Assembly: GCF_011045025.1 (NCBI RefSeq)
Contig: NZ_JAAKZX010000024.1
Coordinates: 1 to 64,000 of the forward strand
Length of the DNA: 64,000 nucleotides
Direction: 5' to 3'
From: Streptomyces ureilyticus
Lineage (GTDB): Bacteria; Actinomycetota; Actinomycetes; Streptomycetales; Streptomycetaceae
Positions 15,771 through 23,736 of the stretch are shown one piece after another (within the stretch, counting starts at the first letter, position 1; every line of letters starts with the position of its first letter). The position numbers and the translations under genes are program-made. The notes beneath the pieces are model-generated. The model ran no database searches. It was given only the letters and a program-made list of their open reading frames with translations, and was not told where the DNA came from.

Positions 15771-17489
15771 ATGCCCCCTGAACTGAGAAGCGCACAGTGG
15801 TACGCGGGGACGGACCGCAACGCCTACATCCACCGAGCGTGGATGCGGCGCGGCCTGCCCCGGGACGCCTTCTCCGGCAGGCCGCACATCGCCATCGCCA
15901 ACACCGCGTCGGATCTGACCCCCTGCAACGCCCATCTCGGTGAGGTCGCGAAGTCCGTACGGGACGGTGTGCACGAATCCGGCGGCATTCCGCTGGAGTT
16001 GCCCGTGGTCTCGCTCGGCGAGACCCAGATGCGGCCCACCGCCATGCTCTGGAGGAACATGGCCGCGATGGCGGCGGAGGAGATGTTCCGCGCCAACCCG
16101 ATCGACGGTGTCGTACTCCTCGGAGGGTGCGACAAGACGATCCCCGCCCTGCTCATGGCGGCCTCCTCCGTGGGCCTGCCCGCGGTCGTCGTACCCGGCG
16201 GCCCGATGCTCACCGGCACGTTCCGCGGCAAGCCGCTCGGCTGTGGGACGGATGTGTGGCGGCTGAGTGAGGAGGTCCGCGCGGGGACGCTGTCGCAGGA
16301 GGACTTCACCCGTTCCGAGTCGTCCATGATCCGCAGCCGGGGGCACTGCAACACGATGGGAACGGCTTCGACGATGGCCGTCGTCGCGGAGGCGCTCGGT
16401 ATGACGCGGCCCGGACTGGCCGGAACGCCCGCACCCGACAGCCGCCTGCTCGAAGCCGCCCATGAGACAGGGCAGTTGGCCGTCGAGCTGGTGGCCGAGC
16501 AGCGTACGCCGGCCGACGTCATGACCGCCGCCTCCTTCCACAACGCGATCGTCGCGCTCGCTGCCACCGGCGGGTCCACCAACGCCGTCGTGCACCTGCT
16601 GGCCATCGCGGGCCGGCTCGGCGTACCCCTGAGCCTGGACGACTTCGACCGGATCGGATCCCATGTCCCGCTCCTGGTCGACCTGTTGCCGGCGGGCACC
16701 CACCTCATGGACGACTTCCACCGCGCGGGCGGACTCCTCGCGGTGCTCCGCGAAGTCCGCGACCTGCTCGACCCCACGGCGATCACCGTCACCGGGCGGC
16801 CCCTCGTCGACTTCCTTGACGACGCGGAGAGTTGGGACCGGGAAGTGATCCGCCCGCGCGAGACGCCGCTGCAACCGGACGCGGGCATCGCCGTACTGCG
16901 CGGCAACCTCGCCCCGAGCGGAGCCATCATCAAGCCCGCCGCCGCCTCGCCCGCACTGCTCCAACACCGGGGCCGGGCGGTCGTGTTCGACCACATCGAG
17001 GACTTCCACGCCCGCGTCGACGACCCGGATCTGCCGGTCGACGCGGACTCCGTACTCGTACTGCGCGGCTGCGGCCCCAAGGGCTACCCCGGCATGCCCG
17101 AGGTGTCGAACATGCCCCTGCCGCGCAAGCTGCTGGAGCAGGGCGTACGGGACATGGTGCGGATCTGTGACGGCCGGATGAGCGGCACGGCGTACGGAAC
17201 GGTCGTCCTCCACGTCGCCCCGGAAGCCGCCGCCGACGGCCCACTGGCGCTCGTACGCGACGGCGACTGGATCACTCTCGACGTCCCCGCGCGCACCGTC
17301 ACCCTCGAGGTCGACGCCACCGAACTGGCCCTGCGCACGCCCACCAAGACGACCCTGGACGGCTTCGCGAACCCCGGACGCGGCTGGGAGCGCCTGTACG
17401 TGGACCATGTCACCCAGGCGGACACCGGCGCCGACCTCGACTTCCTGACCGGTTCCTCGGGGTCGGCGGTGAGCCGGGAATCGCACTGA
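15771..17489 (+). CDS. IlvD/Edd-family dehydratase, probable sugar-acid dehydratase
   Basis: A 572-residue dehydratase of the IlvD/Edd family, which removes water from a 2,3-dihydroxy acid using an iron-sulfur cluster. Three cluster-type cysteines are visible in DLTPCNAHL, LGGCDKTIPA and GHCNTMGTAST, along with Lys/Asp metal residues and the C-terminal swivelling domain (GCGPKGYPGMPEV, DGRMSGTAYGTVVLHV). The SGTAYGTVVLHVAPEA ending and the overall length resemble pentonate (arabinonate/xylonate) dehydratases more than branched-chain IlvD. It stands alone, and no sugar dehydrogenase or aldolase neighbours it, so the sugar acid is unknown. ATG start; the upstream purine-rich GGAGGGACGACCGG is the ribosome binding site. 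Confidence 0.88.
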   Translation: MPPELRSAQWYAGTDRNAYIHRAWMRRGLPRDAFSGRPHIAIANTASDLTPCNAHLGEVAKSVRDGVHESGGIPLELPVVSLGETQMRPTAMLWRNMAAMAAEEMFRANPIDGVVLLGGCDKTIPALLMAASSVGLPAVVVPGGPMLTGTFRGKPLGCGTDVWRLSEEVRAGTLSQEDFTRSESSMIRSRGHCNTMGTASTMAVVAEALGMTRPGLAGTPAPDSRLLEAAHETGQLAVELVAEQRTPADVMTAASFHNAIVALAATGGSTNAVVHLLAIAGRLGVPLSLDDFDRIGSHVPLLVDLLPAGTHLMDDFHRAGGLLAVLREVRDLLDPTAITVTGRPLVDFLDDAESWDREVIRPRETPLQPDAGIAVLRGNLAPSGAIIKPAAASPALLQHRGRAVVFDHIEDFHARVDDPDLPVDADSVLVLRGCGPKGYPGMPEVSNMPLPRKLLEQGVRDMVRICDGRMSGTAYGTVVLHVAPEAAADGPLALVRDGDWITLDVPARTVTLEVDATELALRTPTKTTLDGFANPGRGWERLYVDHVTQADTGADLDFLTGSSGSAVSRESH

Positions 17490-17612
17490 TCCAGGCGATG
17501 TATCCCAAGCTGGCATCATCCAAGGTGCGGATCATGACGACCATCGAGAACCGGCTCGGCGGTGGTACCTCCGATGTGGCGGAACCACTTCGGACTGGCC
17601 GCAGCGCGTCTC

Positions 17613-18113
17613 CTACGGCAGGGAACGGGTGAGCCACACCAGTTCGCCACTGTCTTCGGTCGAGACGTGGTCGCGCTGGAATCCAAGCTTTTCGAGGACG
17701 CGAAACGATGGCGCGTTCCAGGGACGCACCGTCGACCAGAGCCGTTTCCGCCCAGTCGCGATCGCCGCGTCGAGCACCGCGGACGCCGCCTCGGTGGCAT
17801 AGCCCTGTCCGTGCACGCGCCGGTACAGCTCGTAGGCGATCTCCGGCTCGTCAACGGAAGCCCGACCGACAGTGAGCCCGCAATACCCGATGAAGTCACC
17901 CACATCGCGGCGGATGACGGGCAGCAGAGCAATCCCTGTCAGTGCCGACGCAGCGCGCTGATCCTCGATCATCCGCCGGTTGTCCTCGATCGACGGCATG
18001 CCACCACCCCGTTCGGCGACCAGCACGCGATGGGCGTCGACGTCGGACTCAGACCACGGACGCAACGTCAGCCGAGCGGTGTTGAGTTGGAGCGGCATCG
18101 GCGTATACGGCAT
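17613..18113 (-). CDS. GNAT-family N-acetyltransferase, RimJ/RimL type
   Basis: A 166-residue GNAT protein. It opens LNTARLTLRPWSESDVDAH, the RimJ/RimL/SpeG-like start, with the acetyl-CoA loop in ELYRRVHGQGYATEAASAVLD and a late strand RVLEKLGFQRDHV. The family moves acetyl groups from acetyl-CoA to an amine or protein N-terminus; the substrate is not evident. It is the only clear gene between the dehydratase and the remnant-containing region 18114-18489. Confidence 0.9.
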   Translation of the reverse strand: MPYTPMPLQLNTARLTLRPWSESDVDAHRVLVAERGGGMPSIEDNRRMIEDQRAASALTGIALLPVIRRDVGDFIGYCGLTVGRASVDEPEIAYELYRRVHGQGYATEAASAVLDAAIATGRKRLWSTVRPWNAPSFRVLEKLGFQRDHVSTEDSGELVWLTRSLP

Positions 18114-18286
18114 GGCGACACTCTATCGACGCCACTCCCCAAGCCAGGGGCAACGGAGATCACCGGCAACACGCGCACGGCTCACGCAGACCCCCAACCC
18201 CCGCAAACGAAAGAACGCCAGAGTAGCCCGCCCCCAGCGGGCCTACGACGAGGCCCTGGGATGGGCACCGCGTCTGCGCCAAACAC

Positions 18287-18391
18287 CTGGAAGCAGCAGG
18301 CGTGGCAGGCGAGTTCGCGCAGGCCGAACACTTCGCACGGCTCGCCTCCGACACGGGAGACCGGCAAGTGCCTACCGCTGACTCGTGGTGA
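18287..18391 (+). pseudogene. Possible decayed gene fragment (TPR-like tail)
   Basis: In the 376-base gap 18114-18489 one short open stretch ending at the TGA 18389-18391 reads LEAAGVAGEFAQAEHFARL followed by ASDTGDRQ. It has the helical Ala/Glu/Leu pattern of the last repeat of a TPR-type protein but no credible start or upstream domain. Nothing else in this gap is supported. Confidence 0.25.
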
Positions 18392-18489
18392 GGGCGCCGG
18401 AGTTGGCGTCGCGGTGGACGGCCTCGTTCCGTGCCGTACGAAAGCGTGCCCTGATCACGATCAGTGCCTGTTTCTGATCCCGAGAGAGG

Positions 18490-18735
18490 GTGACGTCGAC
18501 CTATCGTGACGCTGTGAAGAGAGTCCATTGGTTCGCGATCGGCGCGTGGATGGCGTGGTGGGCGGTTGTCACCGTCGGCTTTTGGCTGCTCAGCAAGGTT
18601 ACGGATCAGTCCCTAAGCCTCGTAGGGTGTGCAGCGGCTTCTGCAATCATGATCGTCTTGGGTGAGCTTAGTGACCGACTTCGGCGACGCCGGAATGCAA
18701 AGCGCGCTGGTCTGCGGGCTCAGGTCGACGAATAG
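18490..18735 (+). CDS. Small two-helix membrane protein, hypothetical
   Basis: An 81-residue protein with two hydrophobic segments (about residues 14-34 and 43-58) followed by an Arg-rich cytoplasmic tail (RLRRRRNAKR). I do not recognise a family. The GTG at 18490 is preceded by GAGAG; an in-frame GTG at 18514 would remove eight residues before the first helix. Base composition is lower in GC than neighbours, and it lies in a gene-poor stretch that also holds a decayed fragment, so it may be a recent arrival. The 240 bases after it (18736-18975) hold nothing I can support. Confidence 0.5.
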   Translation: MTSTYRDAVKRVHWFAIGAWMAWWAVVTVGFWLLSKVTDQSLSLVGCAAASAIMIVLGELSDRLRRRRNAKRAGLRAQVDE

Positions 18736-18975
18736 TCAGGTGTCGGCTTGCGCGAGCTGCTGTCGTGAAGTTGCCCGGTGGCTCGGCCCGTTCGCGCGGT
18801 GCGATCCGCCGACGGCGGCGCCGCAGCCCGGGCCATGCCCGCGGGTGAATGATCACGGGCTGACCGGAGCGGCCGGTGAACCGGCAGACCGGGGTTTCTT
18901 CGCCCAGCTGTTGGTGCGGGGGCCTTGCGGGTGAGGCGCCAGGTCATGAGCGTAAGACTTGGCGTTGCCCCTTAA

Positions 18976-19842
18976 ATGAGTAGGCGGAGACAGCAGTTGA
19001 CAGCGACCACGTTTCGCATCGGCGGGGATCTGGACGTACGACGGCTCGGGTTCGGGGCCATGCACTTACCGACCGAGCCCGCCCCGGATCGTGAAGCGTC
19101 CATCGCGGTCGCCCGGCGGTCCGTGGAGCTGGGCGTCACACTGATCGACACGGCGCATCTGTACGGCGGAGGTGCCAACGAAGAGCTCCTCGCCGAGGCC
19201 CTGCACCCGTACCCGGAGGGCCTGCTCATCACCACCAAGGTCGGCGTCGCGCGTTCGGCCGAGACGGGTGAGTGGGGGCTCGACGGGAGGCCCTCCGTAC
19301 TGCGCGCTCAGGTCGACGAGGCCCTGCGCCGGCTGCGCGTCGAGCGGCTCGAACTGCTCCAGCTGCACCGAATCGACCCGGAGACACCTCTGGCCGACCA
19401 GCTCGGCACGCTGCGGGAACTCCAGGCCGAGGGCAAGATCGGCCGCATCGGACTGTCCGAGATCACCGTCGCCGAACTCGAACAGGCGCGGGAGATCATC
19501 GAGGTCGCGAGCGTGCAGAACCGCTACAACGTGCTCGACCGCGAGCACGAGCCGGTGCTCGCGGCCTGCGAGGCGGCGGGGATCGCGTTCCTGCCGTGGC
19601 GGCCCGTCGCGTGGGGTTCGTCGGGCGAGAGGGCCGAGATCGCCGCCGTTGCGACCGAGCTCGACGCCAGCCCCACGCAAGTGACGCTCGCGTGGCTGCT
19701 CGGCCACTCTCCGGTCATGCTGCCGATCCCCGGCACAGCCAAGATCGACCACCTCGAGGAGAACCTCGCGGCGGAACAACTCCAGCTGACCTCGTCCCAA
19801 CGCGACCGCCTCGACCAGCTGGCCGAGCGGGCAACGGCGTAG
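18976..19842 (+). CDS. Aldo/keto reductase (short type) with an early TTA codon
   Basis: A 288-residue aldo/keto reductase. Visible: DVRRLGFGAMHLP, catalytic Asp and Tyr in LIDTAHLYGGGANEE, Lys in LITTKVG, His in LLQLHRID, and PIPGTAKIDHLEENLAA for the cofactor phosphate. It belongs to the oxidoreductase branch used in many actinobacterial detoxification and sugar pathways; substrate unknown. Leu31 is a TTA codon, placing it among possible bldA-dependent genes. It stands alone and converges on the VOC gene at 19865-20215, with a 22-base gap. Confidence 0.9.
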   Translation: MSRRRQQLTATTFRIGGDLDVRRLGFGAMHLPTEPAPDREASIAVARRSVELGVTLIDTAHLYGGGANEELLAEALHPYPEGLLITTKVGVARSAETGEWGLDGRPSVLRAQVDEALRRLRVERLELLQLHRIDPETPLADQLGTLRELQAEGKIGRIGLSEITVAELEQAREIIEVASVQNRYNVLDREHEPVLAACEAAGIAFLPWRPVAWGSSGERAEIAAVATELDASPTQVTLAWLLGHSPVMLPIPGTAKIDHLEENLAAEQLQLTSSQRDRLDQLAERATA

Positions 19843-19864
19843 GCCCAAGGCAGCCAAGCCGCGA

Positions 19865-20215
19865 CTAGGGCCGTGGCTGGGAAGGGGCTCCTCCGAAGCC
19901 GATCTCGTTGCCGTCGGGGTCGCGGTACAGCGCCTTTCGCACGCCGTTGGAGTAGGTCTCCCGCTTCACGGGCTCGATCCCGCGCTCGGCGATCTGCGCG
20001 ACACGGTCGTCGAAGTCATCGACGAAGATCGTCTGAATGCCGTGACCAGCGCGCTCGGCATTCTGCTCGATGGCCACAAACCGGTTGTCGGCCAGCTCCC
20101 ACACGGCTTCCGTCTCGGATGCGATGTAGGTCGGCTCCCCCAGAAGCCGCGAGTACCAGTCCTTCGCAGCCTCGTAATCGCGGACGTACATTCCGGCGAA
20201 AAGGTCGAGTGACAT
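19865..20215 (-). CDS. VOC-superfamily (glyoxalase/bleomycin-resistance fold) protein
   Basis: A 116-residue single-domain VOC protein (LFAGMYVRDYEAAKDWYSRLL, ending LYRDPDGNEIGFG). The paired beta-alpha-beta-beta-beta modules are complete, and the C-terminal DPDGNEIGF is the conserved metal-side motif, with its Glu. Members act as glyoxalases, metal-dependent isomerases or antibiotic-binding proteins; the length alone cannot decide. ATG start. Its upstream region, 20216-20411, holds no gene I can support and leads into the TPP riboswitch on the other strand. Confidence 0.85.
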   Translation of the reverse strand: MSLDLFAGMYVRDYEAAKDWYSRLLGEPTYIASETEAVWELADNRFVAIEQNAERAGHGIQTIFVDDFDDRVAQIAERGIEPVKRETYSNGVRKALYRDPDGNEIGFGGAPSQPRP

Positions 20216-20411
20216 CCGGTCATGCTAGGCGGCTACAGAGCCCTGCGCCTCTGAAGGGGCACAGGCGAGGAGGTAGCCCGACTGCGACAGAGTGCCCGAA
20301 AAAATCTTGATTTGGGGGGTTACGTATGCTATGGGCCGCGCTAAACTAAAAGTGCCTACGGGACGAGCGAGGGAGTTCGACCGGAGTAGCCGACTTCGGC
20401 GGAAAGCTTCG

Positions 20412-20521
20412 GCTTCCGCTCGGGCCGACTGCGACTGTCGGGCTGAGAGGCTGAAAAGTCGAGCAGGTGGACTGGACGGCGACCCCTAGAACCTGATCCG
20501 GACAATGCCGGCGCAGGGAGC
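20412..20521 (+). ncRNA. TPP (thiamine pyrophosphate) riboswitch, orphan
   Basis: The conserved blocks of the THI element occur in order on this strand: GGGCTGAGAGG (20440-20450), GACCCCTAGAACCTGATCC (20481-20499) and ACAATGCCGGCGCAGGGAG (20502-20520). Stem P1 forms between GCTTCC (20412-20417) and GGGAGC (20516-20521). A CCGAC/GTCGG stem precedes CTGAGA, and the P3 insertion is present. Two core bases differ from the usual sequence (GTAAT is ACAAT here, GCGTAGGG is GCGCAGGG), so binding may be weakened. The next gene downstream is a glycosidase on the opposite strand, so no thiamine gene is under its control here. Confidence 0.82.
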
Positions 20522-20557
20522 CCGTCTCGTAGGTCTTTTCTGTGCCCTGCGCCGGCA
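20506..20557. terminator. 13-bp perfect hairpin overlapping the riboswitch 3-prime end
   Basis: TGCCGGCGCAGGG (20506-20518) is repeated inverted as CCCTGCGCCGGCA (20545-20557). On the plus strand the downstream arm competes with the P4/P5 and P1 strand of the TPP aptamer, the geometry of an expression platform. On the minus strand the same hairpin sits 6 bases after the stop of the GH30 gene and would serve as its terminator. Confidence 0.7.
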
Positions 20558-20562
20558 GCACC

Positions 20563-22035
20563 TCACACCGCCACACCCTCCACCTGAAGCGTCTGCACCG
20601 CGCCCGCCCCGAACGGCACCCGCAGCAGCTTGCCGCTGAGGTACGTGTCCGCGCGCTCTGTGTAGAGGTCGCCGCCCCCTGCGGTGACCGTGTTCCAGCG
20701 GCGGACCAGGCCGCCCGTGCCGCCGGTCACCGTGCCGAAGCGGGAGAGGTCGAACGTGAGTGTCTGGGCCGCGCCGGTGTTGACGGCCACGATGACCAGG
20801 CGTCGGGCCGCCGTGTCGAGGGCGGCCACCGCGTAGCCGACGCCTGTGTCGAGGATCGTCATGCCGGGGCGGATGTGGCGGCTGAACTGGGCCATCACGT
20901 AGTACTTGGTCTGGACGGCGCCGGCCTGGAGCGTGCTCTCGTTGTAATGGATCATCGCCCAGCCGACGGTCGGATCCATGACTTGCCAGTAGCACCAGGC
21001 CGTGGGGTGCAGCCAGCGGAAGTCCAGGCACAGGTTGCTCGCCATGGTGAGGCCGGTACCGTCACTGTCGCCGTACTCGGAGTTCCACAGCTGCTTGCGT
21101 GCCGTAGTGACAACGTCGGTGTAGAGGAGGTCGCGTCGGCCGCCGGAGCCCTGGTAGCCGTGCACGTTGACGCGGCCCACCAGCGCCTTGGTCGACGCGC
21201 TGAACGAGTTCCATGTCGTACGCGCCAGGTCGTAGCTGGTCTCGTCAGAGGCGGAGATCCGCGTACCGGTCAGTCCGCGCTTGTCGAGTTCGCTGCGCAG
21301 GTGCGGGAGGACGGCCGACTGGACCGTGGCGTCCATGTGACAGCCCTCCTGCCGTCCGGTGGCCGTCCACCAGTCGGACGAGGGCTCGTTGAACGGGTCG
21401 ACGCTCGCGAAGTTCACGCCCCAGTTGTTCTTCGCGTACAGGGCGGTGGCGGCCAGGTGGGAGGCGTGCTGGCGGTAGTTCCAGGACTGGAGGTTGTTGC
21501 CGCCGCCAGCGGCGCCCGAAGGGTTGTGGTTGAGGCACATCCACCACATCGGGGAGTTGGCGAAGAGTTCGCTGACCGCGCCGCGGCTGGTCGCCTTGAC
21601 GAGCGCGGCGCGCTGGGCGGCGTCCGCGGACCACTTCCAGGCGGAGGACGCCGGGTCCTCGTTGTTCCAGTCCTGCCAGAAGCCCTCGATCTGCTTGAAG
21701 CGGGGGATGTTGGGCGAGGCCACCATGCTGTCGCCCTCCACGCTGTTCCAGCTGCACGCGCCGAGGTTGTAGCGGGCGATGTTCAGGCCCAGACCCGGCA
21801 GCGTACGGCCGTTGTAGGCAACGGACTTGGTGGTGAAGAAGGCGTCGGCGAAGTCGTCGCGCGCCCCGAACACGTTCGCCCACCAGGCCAGGGAGGTGCC
21901 CCAGCCGTCCCAACGCCCGTAGGTCGTACCGGGGTTGACCGCGATGGTCGCGTCGGCCCGTGCGGTGCCCGTCGCCAGGGCACCACCGAGGAACGTACCG
22001 CCCGCCGCAGCCAGCAGTGACCTGCGTCTGATCAT
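20563..22035 (-). CDS. Secreted glycoside hydrolase family 30-type enzyme (endo-beta-1,6-galactanase-like)
   Basis: A 490-residue exported glycosidase. Signal: MIRRRSLLAAAGGTFLGGAL followed by an Ala-rich cleavage region, compatible with Tat. The catalytic barrel begins with YGRWDGWGTSLAWWAN; the acid/base Glu is in DPFNEPSSDWW and the nucleophile Glu in LWNSEYGDSDG; the last 100 residues form the side beta-domain. These features fit bacterial endo-beta-1,6-galactanases that attack arabinogalactan side chains. ATG 22035 is chosen because GGAGAGG lies eight bases upstream; an earlier ATG adds nine residues before the signal. A LacI-type operator-like sequence lies 80-94 bases upstream. The gene ends against the TPP riboswitch hairpin. 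Confidence 0.87.
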   Translation of the reverse strand: MIRRRSLLAAAGGTFLGGALATGTARADATIAVNPGTTYGRWDGWGTSLAWWANVFGARDDFADAFFTTKSVAYNGRTLPGLGLNIARYNLGACSWNSVEGDSMVASPNIPRFKQIEGFWQDWNNEDPASSAWKWSADAAQRAALVKATSRGAVSELFANSPMWWMCLNHNPSGAAGGGNNLQSWNYRQHASHLAATALYAKNNWGVNFASVDPFNEPSSDWWTATGRQEGCHMDATVQSAVLPHLRSELDKRGLTGTRISASDETSYDLARTTWNSFSASTKALVGRVNVHGYQGSGGRRDLLYTDVVTTARKQLWNSEYGDSDGTGLTMASNLCLDFRWLHPTAWCYWQVMDPTVGWAMIHYNESTLQAGAVQTKYYVMAQFSRHIRPGMTILDTGVGYAVAALDTAARRLVIVAVNTGAAQTLTFDLSRFGTVTGGTGGLVRRWNTVTAGGGDLYTERADTYLSGKLLRVPFGAGAVQTLQVEGVAV

Positions 22036-22114
22036 GGAGAGCCCCTCTCCTGTCGCGTTCATGCCACGCGTCTGCTGAAGGATGAGGTGCGGCCATAGGG
22101 CTTGTCGAGAGTTA

Positions 22115-22129
22115 TGACAGCGCTTTCCA
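22115..22129. promoter_or_regulatory. LacI-type operator-like site upstream of the GH30 gene
   Basis: TGACAGCGCTTTCCA, an imperfect palindrome centred on AGCGCT, resembles the operators of LacI-family sugar repressors, which usually have a CG-centred palindrome. It lies 80-94 bases upstream of the glycosidase start at 22035. No LacI gene is in the window. The rest of the 410-base divergent gap 22036-22445 contains the Zur-like site and nothing else I can support. Confidence 0.3.
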
Positions 22130-22404
22130 TCCGCAGACCGAGGCGGCCGCGAAGGGGGCTGTCGACGGCGGTGACTCCCGGGGCTCCTTCGTCGATACGA
22201 CGGGTTGGCTGGGCTCGGGCGACCTCACGGACTCGGTCCATCCCCATGACCAGGTCACCGCGCGATCGCCGACAGGCGCTCACCGGTCATCGCGGCCAGG
22301 CTCGGCGCCTGACGAACAGGACAATGAGGTCAAGGAGCCCCAGGTCACAGCAATGCGCCACCCGTTCCGAAGGATGAGCGGGCGTTGCCAGAACGCCCTC
22401 CTGA

Positions 22405-22419
22405 TGAGAATGATTCTCA
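22405..22419. promoter_or_regulatory. Zur-like 7-1-7 palindrome upstream of the TerC gene
   Basis: TGAGAATGATTCTCA is a perfect 7-1-7 inverted repeat. It matches the Streptomyces Zur-box pattern TGAAAATGATTTTCA except for one symmetric base pair change. It lies 26 bases before the GTG start at 22446, close to where a promoter would be. Other Fur-family proteins (Nur, CatR, Fur) use related boxes, so the metal is not certain. Confidence 0.6.
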
Positions 22420-22445
22420 CGAGTAATTCTCCGGAGGAACGAACC

Positions 22446-23468
22446 GTGAATGTCACTCTCAATGTCTGGTTGCTGACCGTCGCAGCCCTGTGTGCGCTGA
22501 TCGCCGTGGACTTCTTCATCGGGCGCAAGCCGCACGAGGTGTCGATCAAGGAGGCCGGCATCTGGTCGGCGGTGTGGATAGCCCTCGCCGTGGCCTTCGG
22601 GCTCGCTGTGGCGGTGTTCGGCGGTGGTCAGCCGGCCGGTGAGTTCTTCGCGGGATTCATCACGGAGAAGTCGCTGAGCGTCGACAACCTCTTCGTCTTC
22701 GTGCTGATCATGGCGAAGTTCTCGGTACCGGCCAAGTACCAGCAGCGGGTGCTGATGGTCGGTGTACTGGTGGCGCTGGTGCTGCGTACGATCTTCATCG
22801 CGGCCGGCGCGGCGATCATCTCGACGTTCTCCTGGGTCTTCTACATCTTCGGCGCCTTCCTGATCTGGACCGCCTGGAAGCTCGTCCAGGACGCCCGCCA
22901 CGACCAGCACGAGGAGGAGTACGAGGAGAACAAGCTGCTCAAGGCCGTCGAGAAGCGCTTCGGCGTCGCCGACCGCTACCACGGCACCAAGCTGTTCATC
23001 GTGGAGAACGGCAAGCGCGTGATGACTCCGATGATGGTCGTCATGCTGGCGATCGGCTCCACGGACGTACTGTTCGCGCTGGACTCGATCCCCGCGATCT
23101 ACGGTCTGACCGAGGATCCGTACATCGTCTTCACCGCCAACGCCTTCGCGCTGATGGGCCTGCGTCAGCTGTACTTCCTCATCGGCGGCCTGCTCAAGAG
23201 GCTGGTGCACCTCAGCTACGGCCTGTCGATCATCCTCGGCTTCATCGGCGTCAAGCTGGTGCTGCACGCCCTGCACGAGTCCGGCGTGCACGTGCCCGAG
23301 ATCTCCATCCCGTTCTCGCTCGGTTTCATCGTCCTGGTCCTCGCCGTGACGACGGTGACCAGCCTGCGCGCCTCGAAGAAGCAGGCACTCGAGGAGGAAG
23401 CCGCGAAAGTGGCGGGGCGGAAGGCGGACGGCTCCGAGACCTCGGGTCAGCCGGACCACACGGCCTGA
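22446..23468 (+). CDS. TerC-family integral membrane protein (metal transport/metalation)
   Basis: A 340-residue TerC protein with about eight membrane helices. Signature acidic helices: FITEKSLSVDNLFVFVLIM and VLFALDSIPAIYGLTEDPYI, whose Glu and Asp residues are thought to bind metal. Characterised relatives (Alx/MntP-like Mn export in E. coli, TerC proteins loading Mn into exported enzymes in Bacillus) point to divalent metal efflux; older literature links the family to tellurite resistance. The GTG start is chosen because GGAGG is eight bases upstream. A Zur/Fur-type palindrome lies just ahead, supporting metal-responsive control. The C-terminal 35 residues are a charged cytoplasmic tail. 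Confidence 0.9.
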   Translation: MNVTLNVWLLTVAALCALIAVDFFIGRKPHEVSIKEAGIWSAVWIALAVAFGLAVAVFGGGQPAGEFFAGFITEKSLSVDNLFVFVLIMAKFSVPAKYQQRVLMVGVLVALVLRTIFIAAGAAIISTFSWVFYIFGAFLIWTAWKLVQDARHDQHEEEYEENKLLKAVEKRFGVADRYHGTKLFIVENGKRVMTPMMVVMLAIGSTDVLFALDSIPAIYGLTEDPYIVFTANAFALMGLRQLYFLIGGLLKRLVHLSYGLSIILGFIGVKLVLHALHESGVHVPEISIPFSLGFIVLVLAVTTVTSLRASKKQALEEEAAKVAGRKADGSETSGQPDHTA

Positions 23469-23605
23469 TCCGGTACGCCCCCGGCCGCGCGCCGGAAGTC
23501 GCTTCCTTTGAGCCTTGCGACACCGAGGAGTGGTGAGTTGACGCTCAGCCACTCGCCGTCGTGCTTCTCGTACTCGAAGGCGTAGCGGGCCTGAAGGATG
23601 CGACG
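23447..23605 (-). pseudogene. 3-prime remnant of a SnoaL/DUF4440-like gene
   Basis: On the minus strand a short frame ending at 23447-23449 reads LQARYAFEYEKHDGEWLSVN, the pattern of the last strands of SgcJ/DUF4440-type (nuclear transport factor 2-like) proteins. It then runs into unrelated sequence. No upstream part of such a gene is present, and its end overlaps the TerC 3-prime end. I read it as debris from a deleted gene. Confidence 0.4.
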
Positions 23606-23657
23606 ACTCGGTCAGCAACGCGGTGCCGGTGTCATGGGAATTCCTTGGGCGAACCGT

Positions 23658-23676
23658 GAATTCGTGGAACGAATTC
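23658..23676. promoter_or_regulatory. Perfect 8-3-8 inverted repeat in the urt promoter region
   Basis: GAATTCGT-GGA-ACGAATTC is a perfect palindrome with a 3-base centre, 141-159 bases upstream of the urtA start. It is unusually AT-rich for this region. It could be an operator for a dimeric regulator; no protein can be assigned. Confidence 0.4.
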
Positions 23677-23736
23677 CGCCTCCGGGCATTTTTTGTTCCC
23701 CCTGAGAGCCGGAAGATACAAACGGGACCGTCGAGT

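Noticed and set aside
17490..17612. Short minus-strand frame reading SRFSMVVMIRTLDDASLGYI
   Set aside because: It looks coding-like but is too short and cannot be tied to any family; I saw no start or neighbouring domain.
20216..20411. A plus-strand thiamine gene leader or small protein before the riboswitch
   Set aside because: No frame with a ribosome binding site and conserved sequence is visible; only the aptamer itself is supported.
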